Part shown: one piece after another, positions 62,577 through 64,000 of the stretch | How the letters are laid out: each line of letters starts with the position of its first letter | Position numbering within the stretch: position 1 is the stretch's first letter | NCBI GenBank assembly: GCA_007753675.1 | Contig: CP036432.1 | Location: 2,082,394 to 2,146,393 of the forward strand | From: Stieleria magnilauensis | Lineage (GTDB): Bacteria > Planctomycetota > Planctomycetia > Pirellulales > Pirellulaceae | Reading direction: 5' to 3' | DNA: 64,000 nt | Translations under genes and position numbers: made by a program | Notes under the pieces: generated by a model | What the model saw: the letters and a program-made list of their open reading frames with translations, nothing else | Database searches by the model: none | Told to the model about the DNA's origin: nothing

Positions 62577-64000
62577 ATGGCATCACGATTTGCCCAATCG
62601 GTTTGCGCGCCTGTGGTTGTGTTTTCACTGGCAGTTATCTTTGCAGACCTGTGCGGTTCGGAACGACCTTTCGCCAGTGCCGAAGACGCGCGTGCAGTCG
62701 ACTCAGGTACCGACGACGCGGGTTCGAAGGGGTTGACCGCTGAGGGTGCCGTTGAGTTCGTGCAATCGTATTGCATCGATTGCCACGTCGGCGAAGATGC
62801 GGAGTCGGGATTGGACTTGGAGGGATTCGCATCAGCCGAAGACGTCGCAAGTTCGATTGAGGCTTGGAACCGAATCGCGACCCGGGTTCACGAAGGCCAA
62901 ATGCCGCCGTCGGATTCCGAGATGCCATCGCAGCAGAGCCGCTCGGCATTCGTCCGTTGGATTCGCGACACGATTTATCAAGCGGTTTGCGACGACGGCG
63001 TTCAACCAGGCGGCCCGATGTTGCGACGGCTGAACCGGACCGAATACGCCAACACCGTTCGCGACTTGCTGGGCATTCCCATCAACGCGGGCCACGCGTT
63101 GCCCGACGATGGAGCGGGCGGCGAAGGGTTTGACAACGCGGCGGAGACGCTGTTCATTTCGCCGATCTATGCCGAAAAGTACTTGGATGCCGCACGGTCG
63201 GCGATCGGCCACGCGTTGAAAGACCCCGACGATCGAGAACGGATCATCACCGCCACGCCGAACGACAAACGGTCACCGGAACAAGCCGCCCGCGAAGTGC
63301 TCGCCGGATTCCTGCCGCGAGCGTTTCGCCGTCCCGCCAGTACGGAAGAAATCGACGAATACACTCAGCTGTTCAATCAAGTCTACGAAGAAGACCAGTC
63401 CTACATCAGCGCGATCGAGTTCACGTTGGTCGCCGCGATGGTGTCGCCCAAGTTTTTGTTCTTGTTCGAACAAGCCGCCGAAACCGACGAACCGACTCTG
63501 GTTTCACAGTACGAGATTGCATCGCGGCTGTCGTACTTTCTGTGGGCGTCGATGCCGGACGACGAACTGATGCGTTTAGCGGCGCAAGGCAAGTTGCACG
63601 ACGACGACGTTTTGGAACAGCAGGTCGCCCGGATGTTACGCAGTGACGTCGACCGCCGCGGTCTGAGACGCGGGGCGAAGGTTCGTGAATTCGCCACCAG
63701 TTTTGTCGAACAATGGTTGGGCACGCGGGCGCTCGGACGCGAATTCAAACCCGACAAATCCGTCGCGCTCAAGTACGACTCCGAACTCGAAGGCGGCATG
63801 AAGTACGAGCCGATCTTCTTTTTCGAAGACTTGCTGGCCGACAACCGTTCGCTTTTGAACTTGATCGATTCTGATTTTACCTACGTCAATCGAACGCTGG
63901 CCCGGCATTACATGGTCAAGGGTGAGTTTCGTGAGCAGCCCAAGAAGGTCGAACTCAGTGAGAAGGACCATCGTGGTGGGTTGTTGGGCATGAGCGCGGT
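62577..64000 (+). CDS. Planctomycete cytochrome-type DUF1587/1592 protein, C-terminus beyond window
   Basis: The ATG at 62577 opens a frame that stays open to the right edge (474 codons). A signal-like segment (VCAPVVVFSLAVIFADL) precedes a c-type haem motif CIDCH (Cys66, Cys69, His70), DUF1587 (LRRLNRTEYANTVRDLLGI; ADDGAGGEGFDN-like part reads PDDGAGGEGFDN), DUF1595 (AFRRPASTEEIDEYTQLF), DUF1592 (SRLSYFLWASMPDDELM) and the start of DUF1588 (DHRGGLLGMSA). Unlike the copy at 39767 it has no beta-sandwich between DUF1587 and DUF1595. A DUF1552 gene is expected to follow outside the window. Confidence 0.9.
   Translation, partial: MASRFAQSVCAPVVVFSLAVIFADLCGSERPFASAEDARAVDSGTDDAGSKGLTAEGAVEFVQSYCIDCHVGEDAESGLDLEGFASAEDVASSIEAWNRIATRVHEGQMPPSDSEMPSQQSRSAFVRWIRDTIYQAVCDDGVQPGGPMLRRLNRTEYANTVRDLLGIPINAGHALPDDGAGGEGFDNAAETLFISPIYAEKYLDAARSAIGHALKDPDDRERIITATPNDKRSPEQAAREVLAGFLPRAFRRPASTEEIDEYTQLFNQVYEEDQSYISAIEFTLVAAMVSPKFLFLFEQAAETDEPTLVSQYEIASRLSYFLWASMPDDELMRLAAQGKLHDDDVLEQQVARMLRSDVDRRGLRRGAKVREFATSFVEQWLGTRALGREFKPDKSVALKYDSELEGGMKYEPIFFFEDLLADNRSLLNLIDSDFTYVNRTLARHYMVKGEFREQPKKVELSEKDHRGGLLGMSA

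Overview
The window looks like a piece of a planctomycete chromosome, most likely from the Pirellulales (Rhodopirellula-like). The evidence is gene content: paired cytochrome-type DUF1587/1592/1588 proteins with DUF1552 and DUF1501 partners, five secreted Cys-type sulfatases, large membrane Ser/Thr kinases, a giant LEPR-XLL surface protein, Tat-exported Gfo/Idh/MocA and esterase proteins, and many short palindromic repeats. Genus is inference; no rRNA gene is present.

Left part (1-15.4 kb): a Ser/Thr kinase that runs off the left edge overlaps by ATGA with a 2378-residue LEPR-XLL protein whose 5' end carries an in-frame 138-bp palindromic element. Two small exported proteins follow (one with HEAT repeats), then a histidine kinase / NtrC-type regulator pair, then a candidate small transcription unit with an unusually long Shine-Dalgarno sequence, hairpins and an intrinsic terminator.

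15.4-31.9 kb: a small membrane protein, tRNA-Arg(TCT), a repeat-rich 1.2 kb gap, a glyoxalase-like protein, an EcsC protein, a secreted esterase, a sulfatase, then a polysaccharide operon (GT2 synthase - GH26-like hydrolase - acyltransferase). The synthase frame is broken by one in-frame TGA where a Trp is expected. A Cache-type sensor kinase, a Gfo/Idh/MocA oxidoreductase and a gamma-glutamylcyclotransferase-like protein follow.

31.9-39.4 kb: a coiled-coil protein of unknown role, then a leftward run: D-aminoacylase, a protein fusing two penicillin-recognising serine-enzyme domains around a peptidoglycan-binding domain, an NhaC antiporter and an EamA transporter. The first two are 19 bp apart and suggest handling of D-amino-acid peptides from peptidoglycan.

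39.4-64 kb: a DUF1592-DUF1552-ankyrin operon, four sulfatases, a DUF1501 protein, an FAD-dependent oxidoreductase, a two-domain esterase and a second, truncated DUF1592 protein. This is a typical planctomycete accessory set for sulfated or acetylated glycans. No sulfatase-maturating enzyme is in the window. Between 51.2 and 54.1 kb lies a repeat-rich island with an IS4-family (Tn5/IS50-like) element inserted exactly into the loop of a REP-like hairpin.

At least six families of short palindromic or tandem repeats are scattered between genes, and one sits inside a coding sequence. The observations I rate highest are the in-frame element in the giant protein gene, the TGA in the glycosyltransferase, the loop-targeted IS insertion, the putative small RNA unit at 15.1-15.4 kb, and the dual penicillin-recognising fusion protein.
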